From: VRUE01 sp035701465
Lineage (GTDB): Bacteria; Actinomycetota; Thermoleophilia; Solirubrobacterales; 70-9
Length of the DNA stretch: 20,959 nt
Assembly (NCBI GenBank): GCA_035701465.1
Contig: DASSMU010000223.1
Location: 1-20,959 of the forward strand
Direction: 5' to 3'
Below the pieces are notes generated by a model, which was given only the letters and a program-made list of their open reading frames with translations, did no database searches and had not been told where the DNA came from. A program made the position numbers and the translations under genes. Below are positions 7,358 through 15,007 of the stretch, piece after piece (positions within the stretch are counted from its first letter, which is position 1; each line of letters begins with the position of its first letter).

Positions 7358-10300
7358 TTGGCGCCTCCTCGGCTGTGCTTGGCCGCTTGGCGGCGGTGTT
7401 TGTGTTTGTGGGCGTTGGGCTTCTTCGTGCATTTGCCCCGCCTGCGCACCTTGCCCGGGGGGCAGCCCCGTGGCTTTTCGTTGCCGGGGCCGACGAATTC
7501 CGCGCTGCCCGCTCCGGGCTGGGAGGGCGCTTCGGTGCCCGGGCCCTTGCAGGCTTCGCCCTCGCAGGGCACTTCTTCGACCGCTTCGATGCCGCCGCCG
7601 ACGCGGGCGTCGTAGAGGTCGAGCATTTCGTCTTTGTCTTGGGGGGCGAGCTTCTCGCGGGTGACGAAGAAGGCATCGTCGCCCGAGGGGGTGGCATCGA
7701 CGAACATCGAGTCGTTGGGGCTATGGCCGGAGGAGATCAAAAAGACGCAGCCGCCTGGCTTCTCGCAGCTGCCGACCCCGTCTGGCTCCCACTCATAGAC
7801 GTCTTGGATGTGGCCGTTGGTGTCCTTGGGCGAGAGCGTGTCCTGGCTTTCGAAGAAGATCCGCCCTTCGCCTGAGTCGGTGAGGTTGTGGGGTTGGGGG
7901 AAGGGGGTGGAGGCGTTGCGGAACAGGCTCAGGTTCGCCTGGCCCAAGGGCGCCAGGCCGGTCGGGTTGCAGGAGACGCAGGTCAGCTCTTCCGAGCCGG
8001 CCGCGTACTCGAAGGTCTCCAGACAAACGGCTGATTCGCTGCCCCTGCACCCTTCGCCGGCGACTTCGTTGTTCTGACCCGTGAGTTTTGCCCGCGACAT
8101 GAACGCCAGGTAGCGGCCGTCGGGACTGGCCTGGGCGGTGCGGTTCTGCGGCGTCGCCCTCCAGTCGCCGTAGCGGGAGTTGAGCCCGAAGCTGTTGTCG
8201 CGGGACAGCAGCCGCCCGATGAACTTCGTCCCCCCCGCTTCTGACCAGGCGTAGAGGTTGAACGCGCCCGCCACCGCCACTTCTCCGTTGGCGTTTTCTT
8301 CGCCTCCCGTCAGCGCCGCTTTGTCGGTGAAGTAGACGTGGGAGAGGTCATCGGCGGCCCCGAGGATGCCCTGGAACGTGCTCGGGCCGCCGATCTGGGC
8401 TTCGCAGGCTTCGGCGGCGAGCGAGTAGAGGCAGCCGTCGTTCAGCAGGACCCTCGAGCCGTCCACGGACGCCGTCAGGAAGGCGCCGGGGTCTTTGACT
8501 TCCCGCGTTTCTTCCCCGTCGATGCGGACGTAGGCCTGCCCTGCTTCGTCTGACCAGAAGATCCGACTGCCGTCGGCGGAGATCGCGTTGTCGAGGTCGG
8601 GGGCTTCGGTTGCTTTGTGTTCCGTCAGCTGCCGTCCCGCCCCGATCACTCCCGCCACCGCCGCCCCGTTGCCCGGCAAGACGTTGACCAGCCGCAGTTC
8701 TCCTTCCGCCCACTCGTAGAGGTTGCATTTTTCGCCTGGGAGTTCGCACCTGCTCGGCGCCACCGCCGGCGCCGGCGGCGCGATCCCTTCCACTTCGCCC
8801 GTCAGCGCGTCGTTGGCCGCGAAGATCACGTGGGTGAAGTCCGAGTTGGCGCCGGCGAAGACCGGGATGAAGGCGGCCGCGCCGTTGTGGGCGCCGGGCG
8901 TCCGGTTCGGTGGTTCAGTGGTGACCAGCGGCATCAGCACTCCTTCCTCCCAGAGGTAGAGGTTGGCGAAGGGCACGCCCCCGGGGCCGAGTGGCGCGTC
9001 TTCGCTGAGCGCTGGTTCTCCTTGGGCGAGGACGCCTTTGGCGAGGTCGGCCGAGAAGGCCTTGAAGGCGCTGAAGCCGTCCGCCTTCACCGAGGCGAAG
9101 AAGTTCAGCCCGGTGATGTCGGTGGTTCCCCAGCCGAGCGAGCCGCGGTGGCCGAGGTACTCGTTCACCCCCGCCGCGAAGCCGCCGGAGAAGGCCTGGC
9201 CCTCGAAGGCGACGCCGTTGCCGTCTGGGCTCGCCTGCATCGGCATCATCAGGTCGTTTATCCCTGGCAGGCATTCTTCGCAGCTTCCACCGAGGAAGCC
9301 GCCGGGTTCGGGCGCGTAGGCCTCGCCGATCTTCTGCGGCGGGCTGACCATCTCCCAGGCGCGTCCGTCGGGCAGGTCGGCGGGGGGCGCGGCGAAGGTG
9401 GAGAAGGTCTTGTCGGCGCCGGGGACGGTGGCGATCGGGTTGGTCGCGACCAGGCGGTAGTGGTAGGTCGTGCCGGGGCTGAGTTCGGTGAGTCCTTGGG
9501 AGACTTCGAGGAAGGCGTTTTCGGAGCCGATCGCCACCGGGGAGGCGGGGGCCTTGGTCGCGTTGTTGTAGCCGGATTTATTGAACTCGGCTTCCGTGAC
9601 GTATTCGACGAAGAAGCCGGTCGATTCGCCGCGGGGGTTTACCGTGCCGGCGATCGTCGCCGAGGTGGTGGTGATTTCCTTTGCTTCCTCTTCGCCGACG
9701 GAGGGGCCGAGGGCGACCAGCGCTTCGTCTTTGCCTTTGACCGGGGCGGCGGCGTTGGCGGCGATAAGGCGGAAGTGGTAGGTGCTGCCCGCTTTGAGGC
9801 CCGCGACCGCGGCGTGGACCGCCACCGGGGCTTTGCCCGAGCCGACTTCGCTCGAGTTGGGCGCTTCGCAGGGGGCGGTGTGGCCGTAGGAGGCGGTGGC
9901 GCCCCATTCGAAGAAGCAGCCTTCGGCGGGGTTGGGCTTCAGCGGGACGCCTTCGGGGTTGACCGTGCCGTTGAGGGTGGCCGATCCGGTGGTGATCCCG
10001 GTCGCCGCTTTGGTGATCGCTTCCGGCAGGTTCACCGTTGCCCAGACTTCGATTTTGGGGTTGGCTTGGCGAGCGACGTAGATGTCGCCGGTGCTGGAGT
10101 CGACGGCGATGCTGCTCCCACCTCCGCCGGGGGAGAAGCTGTCCAGCAGTTTCGCTTCGGTGGCGCCGGAGGCGTCGTATTCCTTGACCGCCGATTCGGA
10201 GGCGCTGGCGCTGATCAGGTGGCCGTTGGCCTGGTTGACCGCGAGGTCGTTGCTTGCGCCCGGGTCGACCACATAGCGCTGTTCGCCGGTGGTGCTGTCG

Positions 10301-11307
10301 AGCTTGACCGGTTCTTTGTTGGAGCTGTCGGAGAAGATGAAGCCGGCGCTGGGGCCGGCGCCGGCGGCCAGGGCCGAGGCGCTCGTGCGGGTGAAGTTGG
10401 CGCTGTTGTCGGCATTGGTGACCGGGTTGGAAGCCGGCACGTACTTGTGGACCTTGCCTTTGCCGGCGTCTGCGACGTAGACGGCGCCGGAGGGGTCGAC
10501 GGCGACCCCCGTGACTTCGCCGAGGGCGCCTTCGCTCGATGCCGTCAGCTGGCCCAGGTAGGCGCCGCTGGGGGCAAAGACGTCGACCAGGTGCTGTCTT
10601 CGCTGAACGAGGTAGATGTCGCCGTCGGTGGTGCCGCCGGAATCGTCGACCGCGATCTGGGGCGAGTTGAAGAGGCGGCCCTGTGGGGTTTCGCCGCCGT
10701 AGATGCCGTTGGAGCCCGGGGCGGAGAAGTTGGCGGGGGTGCCGTCGGAGTGGTAGCGGCTGATGTGGGTGGTGACGCCGTTTGTGTCGGTTTCGAAGTT
10801 GCAGACGCCGGGTTCCCACCCTGGGACTTTTTCGCCACCGCTCAGCGGTGGGGTCCCGTTTTCGCAGGTGATCTGTGGGACGTCGGTTTCTGTGAGCGGC
10901 CCGTTGAACCTGATGACGTAGTTGGGAAAGGTGCCAAACTGGATTGCTTCGACGTCGAGGCAGTCTTCGCCGCCGCAGATGGCTTTCTCCAATGCGGTTT
11001 CGACTTCTTTTGGAGGCGCGTTGAAGGCGAATTCGCCCACGTTGGCGGCGCCGAATTTGACCTTGAACTTGCCTGCCGTGGCGGTGAAGTGGATCCGCTG
11101 CTGCTCTGTGCGTCCTTCTATCGCGTAGAGGTCGCTGCTGGAGGGATCGACCGCGAGCGAGCCGGGGTTGGCGAAGCTCGGCTGGGCTGCCGAGCCGAAG
11201 GTTTCCTTGAAGATGTGGCCCACTGCGGCCGAAGCCGGGGCCGGAATCAGGAGCGCCACGAGCAGCCCAAGCGCAACCGCGATCGATGCCTTCGTCCTTG
11301 CTCCCAT
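7354..11307 (-). CDS. Giant secreted beta-propeller / FN3 / PD40-like protein
   Basis: Exported protein of 1317 aa. Order: signal peptide (1-28, ending PASA); a start-of-propeller motif FKETFGSAAQPSFANPG; an inserted domain (about 66-181, see findings); NHL-like strands (182-425; VTGVAVDPSGAVYVADAG, then SSIAVDSSTGDIYVARQ); two fibronectin-III-like domains (about 430-535 with ATLNGTVNPEG, and 545-637 with ATIAGTVNPRG, each with a Y-H-F/Y-R-L strand); and a long WD40/PD40 (TolB-like) region starting at LPDGRAWEMVSPPQKIGE (about 646) and running to about 1255. The tail is Cys-flanked and basic (GCPPGKVRRRGKC, then KHKHRR). The ATG at 11307 has GAGAGGAAC just upstream; an ATG 21 nt earlier is possible. 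The stop overlaps the next gene. Family knowledge suggests extracellular protein or polymer binding; the actual ligand is unknown. Confidence 0.9.
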   Translation of the reverse strand: MGARTKASIAVALGLLVALLIPAPASAAVGHIFKETFGSAAQPSFANPGSLAVDPSSSDLYAIEGRTEQQRIHFTATAGKFKVKFGAANVGEFAFNAPPKEVETALEKAICGGEDCLDVEAIQFGTFPNYVIRFNGPLTETDVPQITCENGTPPLSGGEKVPGWEPGVCNFETDTNGVTTHISRYHSDGTPANFSAPGSNGIYGGETPQGRLFNSPQIAVDDSGGTTDGDIYLVQRRQHLVDVFAPSGAYLGQLTASSEGALGEVTGVAVDPSGAVYVADAGKGKVHKYVPASNPVTNADNSANFTRTSASALAAGAGPSAGFIFSDSSNKEPVKLDSTTGEQRYVVDPGASNDLAVNQANGHLISASASESAVKEYDASGATEAKLLDSFSPGGGGSSIAVDSSTGDIYVARQANPKIEVWATVNLPEAITKAATGITTGSATLNGTVNPEGVPLKPNPAEGCFFEWGATASYGHTAPCEAPNSSEVGSGKAPVAVHAAVAGLKAGSTYHFRLIAANAAAPVKGKDEALVALGPSVGEEEAKEITTTSATIAGTVNPRGESTGFFVEYVTEAEFNKSGYNNATKAPASPVAIGSENAFLEVSQGLTELSPGTTYHYRLVATNPIATVPGADKTFSTFAAPPADLPDGRAWEMVSPPQKIGEAYAPEPGGFLGGSCEECLPGINDLMMPMQASPDGNGVAFEGQAFSGGFAAGVNEYLGHRGSLGWGTTDITGLNFFASVKADGFSAFKAFSADLAKGVLAQGEPALSEDAPLGPGGVPFANLYLWEEGVLMPLVTTEPPNRTPGAHNGAAAFIPVFAGANSDFTHVIFAANDALTGEVEGIAPPAPAVAPSRCELPGEKCNLYEWAEGELRLVNVLPGNGAAVAGVIGAGRQLTEHKATEAPDLDNAISADGSRIFWSDEAGQAYVRIDGEETREVKDPGAFLTASVDGSRVLLNDGCLYSLAAEACEAQIGGPSTFQGILGAADDLSHVYFTDKAALTGGEENANGEVAVAGAFNLYAWSEAGGTKFIGRLLSRDNSFGLNSRYGDWRATPQNRTAQASPDGRYLAFMSRAKLTGQNNEVAGEGCRGSESAVCLETFEYAAGSEELTCVSCNPTGLAPLGQANLSLFRNASTPFPQPHNLTDSGEGRIFFESQDTLSPKDTNGHIQDVYEWEPDGVGSCEKPGGCVFLISSGHSPNDSMFVDATPSGDDAFFVTREKLAPQDKDEMLDLYDARVGGGIEAVEEVPCEGEACKGPGTEAPSQPGAGSAEFVGPGNEKPRGCPPGKVRRRGKCTKKPNAHKHKHRRQAAKHSRGGAK

Positions 11308-11352
11308 GTCCCGTTCCTCTCTGTGCATCAGTCCCGTTGTCCTTCTGTGTGA

Positions 11353-11393
11353 GCCAAGGCCGCGGGGGCCCCTGGCGCCCCCGCGGCTTTGGC
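11353..11393 (-). terminator. Strong intergenic hairpin (terminator-like or processing site)
   Basis: A 17-bp stem (11353-11369 with 11377-11393) has one G-T/wobble position and a 7-nt loop. It lies between the stop of the 730-aa protein gene and the start of the 1317-aa gene, about 36 nt after the stop. There is no U-run after the minus-strand copy, so it may be a weak GC-type terminator, an attenuator between two co-oriented genes, or an mRNA-stabilising end. Confidence 0.6.
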
Positions 11394-11428
11394 TTTGCTT
11401 CTCGTGACTCGTTACCTGGTTGCCGCCC

Positions 11429-13621
11429 CTATTCGATTTCGTCGAAGGTGGCGGTGACTTCCTCTGCTTCTTCCATCACGACCGAGCATTCGGTCGGGGT
11501 CGGTTCGCTGAGGCAACCGGACCATTCGACCTGTTTGGATCCTGGAGCCGAGAGGGCTTTGAGGACCACGGTTTTGCCCGGTTTGGCTTTCGGTCCGACC
11601 CCGGTCGGGCCCTGGTAGAGGGAGACCGTCGAGGTGCAGAGCACTTCGCAGGTCAGACCCGTGGCTTTGATCGTGCCGTAGCCCGATCCGGCCTTGGTCA
11701 GGGTCAGTTCCTGGGGGTTTGCGATCGGTTTCGGGGAGCCGCCGAATTTGGCGTGGACCGTGCCGGCTTCAGAGAGCGAGACCGTGCAGGTTTCCCCGGC
11801 CCCGACGCAGGCACCCGTCCAGCCTTCGAACGTCATCCCGGTGGCGGGCTTCTCTTTGAGGATCACCGCTTCGCCGGTGGGAACAGTTGCGTCCTGGGTG
11901 GTGCAGGTCGAGGCGCAGCTGATCGCTTTCGGTTTGGAGGTGACCGTGCCGACGCCGGTGCCGAGCTTGTCGACGGTCAGGGTCGCGGTCGGTTTGGCGG
12001 CGAATTCAGCCGTGACTTCAGCCGCTTCTTCCATCGTCACCGAGCATTCGGAGGGAGTCGGGTTGCTTTCGCAGCCGCTCCAGCCGGAGAATTCGGAGCC
12101 GTAGGCCGCGAGGGCTTTGAGGACCACGGTTTTGCCCGGTTTGGCTTTCGGTCCCGCTCCGGTCGGGCCCTGGTAGAGGGCGGTCTCGGAGCTGCAATCG
12201 AGTTCGCAGGTGAGGCCGGTCGCTTTGACCGTGCCCTGTCCTGTGCTTTCGCCCTTGGAGAGGGTCAGTTCCTGCGGGTTGAGGATTTCTTTGGAGACCC
12301 CGCCGAAGACCGCTTGCACCGATTCGGCTTCTGCCATCGGCACCGTGCAGGTTTCCCCGGAGCCCGAGCAGGCGCCTTTCCATTCGACGAAGGTGGAGCC
12401 GGTGGAGGGCTTCTCCTTCAGCACGACCGGGGTTTTCTTATACATGGAGGCGACGGCTTCGTTGCAGGCCGAGGCGCAGTTGATGCCTTTGGGTTTGGAG
12501 GTGACCGAGCCGATGCCGCCGGTGCCGCCGGCTGACTTGGTGAGGGTCAGGGTGGCGCGGTTGGTGGGGCCGGTCTGGGGGAGTTCGAAGACTTCGACTT
12601 TGCCTTTGCCTCCGCGGGTGACGTAGACGTTGTGGGCTTTGCCGTCGACGGCGACGCCGTAGGGTTCGCTCCCGACCGAGGTTTCGGAGACCAGTTTCGG
12701 CGAGGCCCCGGAGACGTCGTACTCGTCGATCCTCTGGGGCGTGGTGATCTTGACGACGAAGAGGTGGTGGTTTTTGGGGTTGACCGCGATCGGGCCCGAT
12801 CCAGTGGCGACAGCGGTGTATTCGACTTCGCCCTCTTTCGCGCCTTTGCTGGCGATCTTCAACACCGAGCTAAACAGCTTGGTGGCGTAGACGAAGCCGC
12901 TATCGGCCGCCACCTGGCAGATCGGCGCTTCGCCGGGGACGTAGGGGTTTTTGGCCGAGGGGGTGAAGACGCCCGGCGCGGTCGGGGTCAGCTTGCTGAC
13001 TCCAGCCTGGGAGCCTTCGTAGTCGCCGATGAAGAGGTTGCCGGCGGGATCGGTGGCCACACCGCAGGGATAGGAGGAGACGGCGATCGTGGTCAGGTAT
13101 TTGCCCGAGGGGGCGAAGACCTCGACCGAGCCTTTGAAGGCGTTGGTGACGTAGATGTCACCGGCGCTTCCGCCGGCGGCGCCGGGCGGGGCGACGGCGA
13201 CCTGGACTTCGGCGGTGCCGCCGAGTTCGGAGGAGAGGATTTCGCCCGAGGGAGTCGCGTCTTCGCCGCCTTTGCCGTCGATCACGTTGGAGCCGAGGGC
13301 GGAGAAGTTGTCGGCTTCGCCGTTTGGCTTGTAGCGGTGGAGGGTCTGGTTTGACTGGTCGATCACCAGCAGGTCACCGCTGGCGGGATCCACGGTCATC
13401 CCCGAGGGGCCGCCGAGGGTCGGCTGTTCGGCCGAGCCGAAGGTTTCCTTGAAGGGAAGCGCGGTCGCCGAGGCCGAGGCGGCGGAGAACGCCATCACGG
13501 CGAGCGCCGCGGCGAAGGCCAGGACGGCGACGAGGCGGCCGCGTGCGGGCGAGCTGCTCCCGGGGCCGCTGGGTTTGCGTTCGTTCGGTCCTGCAGACGA
13601 TGCCCTTGCGTGGCGTCTCAC
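11429..13621 (-). CDS. Secreted NHL beta-propeller with four Cys-rich repeats
   Basis: Exported protein of 730 aa. A long N-region ending in Arg (RGR at 27-29) precedes the hydrophobic signal LVAVLAFAAALAVMAF (30-45) and a cleavage-like ASASA. The propeller (about 56-350) opens with PFKETFGSAEQP and has NHL-type strands such as MTVDPASGDLLVID, CGVATDPAGNLFIGD and YGVAVDGKAHNVYVTRGG. Four C-terminal repeats alternate in two types, A-B-A-B, near 354-440, 448-542, 544-628 and 633-727. Type A has SVTSKPKGINCASAC and type B has GTVKATGLTC plus LYQGPTGAGPKAKPGK. The GTG start is placed by AAGGAG 7 nt upstream. It is the first gene after the candidate promoter at 13762-13790 and has a 5' leader of roughly 130 nt. 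It is a paralogue of the propeller in the 1317-aa protein. Role unknown; probably cell surface or secreted. Confidence 0.88.
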   Translation of the reverse strand: MRRHARASSAGPNERKPSGPGSSSPARGRLVAVLAFAAALAVMAFSAASASATALPFKETFGSAEQPTLGGPSGMTVDPASGDLLVIDQSNQTLHRYKPNGEADNFSALGSNVIDGKGGEDATPSGEILSSELGGTAEVQVAVAPPGAAGGSAGDIYVTNAFKGSVEVFAPSGKYLTTIAVSSYPCGVATDPAGNLFIGDYEGSQAGVSKLTPTAPGVFTPSAKNPYVPGEAPICQVAADSGFVYATKLFSSVLKIASKGAKEGEVEYTAVATGSGPIAVNPKNHHLFVVKITTPQRIDEYDVSGASPKLVSETSVGSEPYGVAVDGKAHNVYVTRGGKGKVEVFELPQTGPTNRATLTLTKSAGGTGGIGSVTSKPKGINCASACNEAVASMYKKTPVVLKEKPSTGSTFVEWKGACSGSGETCTVPMAEAESVQAVFGGVSKEILNPQELTLSKGESTGQGTVKATGLTCELDCSSETALYQGPTGAGPKAKPGKTVVLKALAAYGSEFSGWSGCESNPTPSECSVTMEEAAEVTAEFAAKPTATLTVDKLGTGVGTVTSKPKAISCASTCTTQDATVPTGEAVILKEKPATGMTFEGWTGACVGAGETCTVSLSEAGTVHAKFGGSPKPIANPQELTLTKAGSGYGTIKATGLTCEVLCTSTVSLYQGPTGVGPKAKPGKTVVLKALSAPGSKQVEWSGCLSEPTPTECSVVMEEAEEVTATFDEIE
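11441..12562 (-). repeat. A-B-A-B repeat block; 558-nt duplicated unit
   Basis: The two A-B pairs are offset by 558 nt (186 codons). A 71-nt block at 11552-11622 matches 12110-12180 with only 3 mismatches, including 45 identical bases in a row. That indicates a recent duplication or gene conversion inside the gene. Confidence 0.85.
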
Positions 13622-13652
13622 GTATCTCTCCTTGTGCGTCGAGCCCCCTGCC

Positions 13653-13671
13653 GGGCCGCTTCCGGCGGCCC
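13653..13671 (-). promoter_or_regulatory. 5' leader hairpin of the operon
   Basis: A 7-bp perfect stem (GGGCCGC with GCGGCCC) and 5-nt loop lie about 32 nt upstream of the GTG start of the 730-aa protein, inside the inferred leader. It could affect translation or attenuate transcription; this may also be chance in GC-rich DNA. Confidence 0.3.
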
Positions 13672-13752
13672 CTGGGCGACTCGGTTTTCCCTGTTGGAAC
13701 TGCCCTGCGTCCCGATTCCTGCGGGTCGCAGTTGAACTATCACGTACATCAA

Positions 13753-13766
13753 TTACTCGTGAGTAA
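13753..13766. promoter_or_regulatory. 14-bp palindromic operator candidate over the -10
   Basis: TTACTCGTGAGTAA has perfect 6-bp arms around a 2-bp centre and overlaps the -10 of the candidate promoter. Its size and form suit a dimeric repressor such as a TetR-family protein. The PucR-type regulator in the operon is another candidate. The binding protein is not known. Confidence 0.5.
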
Positions 13767-13790
13767 ATCAGCCACTGTCCGGTGCGTCAA
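13762..13790 (-). promoter_or_regulatory. Candidate sigma-70-type promoter of the secreted-protein operon
   Basis: Read on the minus strand: -35 TTGACG (13790-13785), 17-nt spacer, -10 TTTACT (13767-13762). The local sequence is more AT-rich than its surroundings. It points into the 730-aa protein gene with a leader of about 130 nt. The -10 match is 4 of 6. Confidence 0.55.
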
Positions 13791-13978
13791 GGAAAATTCC
13801 GTGTCTCCAGAACGGCGATGAACCGATTCGCGCGGCCAGAAACGGCTCTGGCATGGGAAGTCGATTGGGTACCCGCGTGTTATCTGGTCTCCGATGTGCT
13901 CAACAGCGTCGAGGCGGAGGACGCGCCCCTCGTCGGTGTGGTGCTGGAGGCGGTCAGCGTCGAGGGCGTGCCGATCTC
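13791..13978. other. Non-coding stretch upstream of TA remnants
   Basis: Together with the leader at 13622-13752 and the remnants that follow, this is the longest stretch without an intact gene. In 13791-13978 I see no supportable gene, RNA or repeat. It may hold further decayed parts of the antitoxin whose tail is seen at 13979. Confidence 0.4.
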
Positions 13979-14256
13979 GGCCTGCTCGACGACCTCGCCG
14001 CGATCCGGGGCGCCAAGCTCGACGACATTTGAGCCGGGCGATCGCCGACACCTCGGTGTTCGTCGCCAGGAGACAAGCCGTGAGCTAGGTGAACTGCCGG
14101 AGGAGATCGCCGTTTCGACAATCCCACTGCCGAGTAAGAATTGGGCGCCCCCACGACACCTGGATCGCAGCGACCGCGCTTCGCCACGACGCCTCAGTGG
14201 TTACCCAGGACGCCGACCTCTCTTCCTTCGACGAGGTGGCGGTGGTCCGGGTTTGA
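13979..14256 (+). pseudogene. Decayed PIN-domain toxin (VapC-like) with antitoxin tail
   Basis: Three pieces read as a degraded type II module. First, 13979-14032 encodes GLLDDLAAIRGAKLDDI and a stop, typical of the end of a Phd/VapB-type antitoxin. Second, a TTG at 14029 overlapping that stop opens AIADTSVFVAR, the first acidic motif of a PIN domain, which meets a TAG at 14086. The reading then continues in another frame with ELGELPEEIAVSTI. Third, back in the first frame, 14150-14256 gives HDTWIAATALRHDASVVTQD and ends EVAVVRV-stop, the usual PIN C-terminus. The total is about 228 nt against roughly 400 for an intact toxin, so there are two frameshifts and an internal deletion. It cannot make an active toxin. 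Confidence 0.68.
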
Positions 14257-14310
14257 AGCGCCCGGCGAGCTTCTTTCGTATGTCTGCGCGCTCGGCCTTT
14301 TGCGCCCAGG

Positions 14311-14348
14311 CCCAGATCGAGATATCGGCGAGATGTGCAGCATCTGGG
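14311..14348. promoter_or_regulatory. Inverted-repeat candidate operator upstream of AbiEi
   Basis: CCCAGAT (14311-14317) and ATCTGGG (14342-14348) form 7-bp arms. Nested inside is AGATG-TGCAG-CATCT (14331-14345). It lies 45 bp before the antitoxin start. AbiEi-type antitoxins are known to autoregulate by binding inverted repeats, so this fits, but it is short and unproven. An AT-rich stretch (14353-14391) between it and the gene probably holds the promoter. Confidence 0.35.
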
Positions 14349-14392
14349 ATGAAATCTATATATCTGCAGTGTTTATGTGTAGGATTTATTCC

Positions 14393-15007
14393 ATGCCAAT
14401 GAGTCAATCCCGAACCTTCGAGCTTCTGCGTGAGCACTTCGGCGAGCGACCGTTCCGGGTTTCGGAGGCAGTTGCCGCGGGCGTGAGCAGCACGACGCTG
14501 CACCGGCTGCGCCAGAAGGGCGAGTTGGCGACGGTCGGCCGTGGAGTCGTGCAGTTGCCCGACGTCGGCATGGGAATGCTGTCCGGGTTGGCGGTGGTGT
14601 CGGCCCGGGTGCCCCGCGGGACGATTTGCCTCAATTCCGCGCTTGCGTTCTGGGACCTCACCGACGAGGTCCCAAAGCATGTGCACGTCGCCGTCCCCCG
14701 CGGCGCGCACCGACCGTCGATCGACCAGCCGCCCACCAAAGTGCACGTCTTCGATGCCGGGACCTTCGATGTCGACCGCCAGCAGGCCCGAACCGACGCC
14801 GGCGAGCCGTTCTGGGTCTACTCTCCCGAGCGCTCGGTGGTTGACGCGATACGGATGGGGCGCTGGGTCGGCCGCGACGTCGCCCTGCACGCGCTGCGCC
14901 GCTACATGGCGCAGCAGGGGGCCAGCGCCGCCCGCCTGGCCGAGCTGACACGAGAACTGGGCGGCAGCGCCCGGCTGCAACCAGCGCTGGAGGCACTGCT
15001 CAGTTGA
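14393..15007 (+). CDS. abiEi: AbiEi-type antitoxin of a type IV toxin-antitoxin system
   Basis: Antitoxin and probable autorepressor of 204 aa. It has an N-terminal winged-helix-like domain (about 10-60: FELLREHFGERPFRVSEAVA, then STTLHRLRQKGELATVGRGV) followed by the AbiEi-type C-terminal part. That part contains SALAFWDLTDEVPKHVHVAV and PFWVYSPERSVVDAIRM, near-signature segments of the family. AGGA is 8 nt before the ATG at 14393; an ATG two codons later (14399) is also possible. The frame is open further upstream, but that region lacks family similarity and overlaps the PIN remnant. The stop overlaps a TTG start of the toxin remnant in TTGA, the normal arrangement of the pair. The frame appears intact although its toxin partner is broken. 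Confidence 0.86.
   Translation: MPMSQSRTFELLREHFGERPFRVSEAVAAGVSSTTLHRLRQKGELATVGRGVVQLPDVGMGMLSGLAVVSARVPRGTICLNSALAFWDLTDEVPKHVHVAVPRGAHRPSIDQPPTKVHVFDAGTFDVDRQQARTDAGEPFWVYSPERSVVDAIRMGRWVGRDVALHALRRYMAQQGASAARLAELTRELGGSARLQPALEALLS

Noticed and set aside
8617..11352. 911-codon open frame on the plus strand
   Set aside because: It is the antisense of the 1317-aa secreted protein; composition is Gly/Asp/Arg/Val-rich with no domain, as expected of GC-rich shadow frames.
13749..14051. 100-codon minus-strand frame
   Set aside because: Overlaps the promoter/operator and the PIN remnant; no recognisable domain or ribosome site. A short middle part (GRVLRLDAVEHIGDQI) looks protein-like, but this is not enough.
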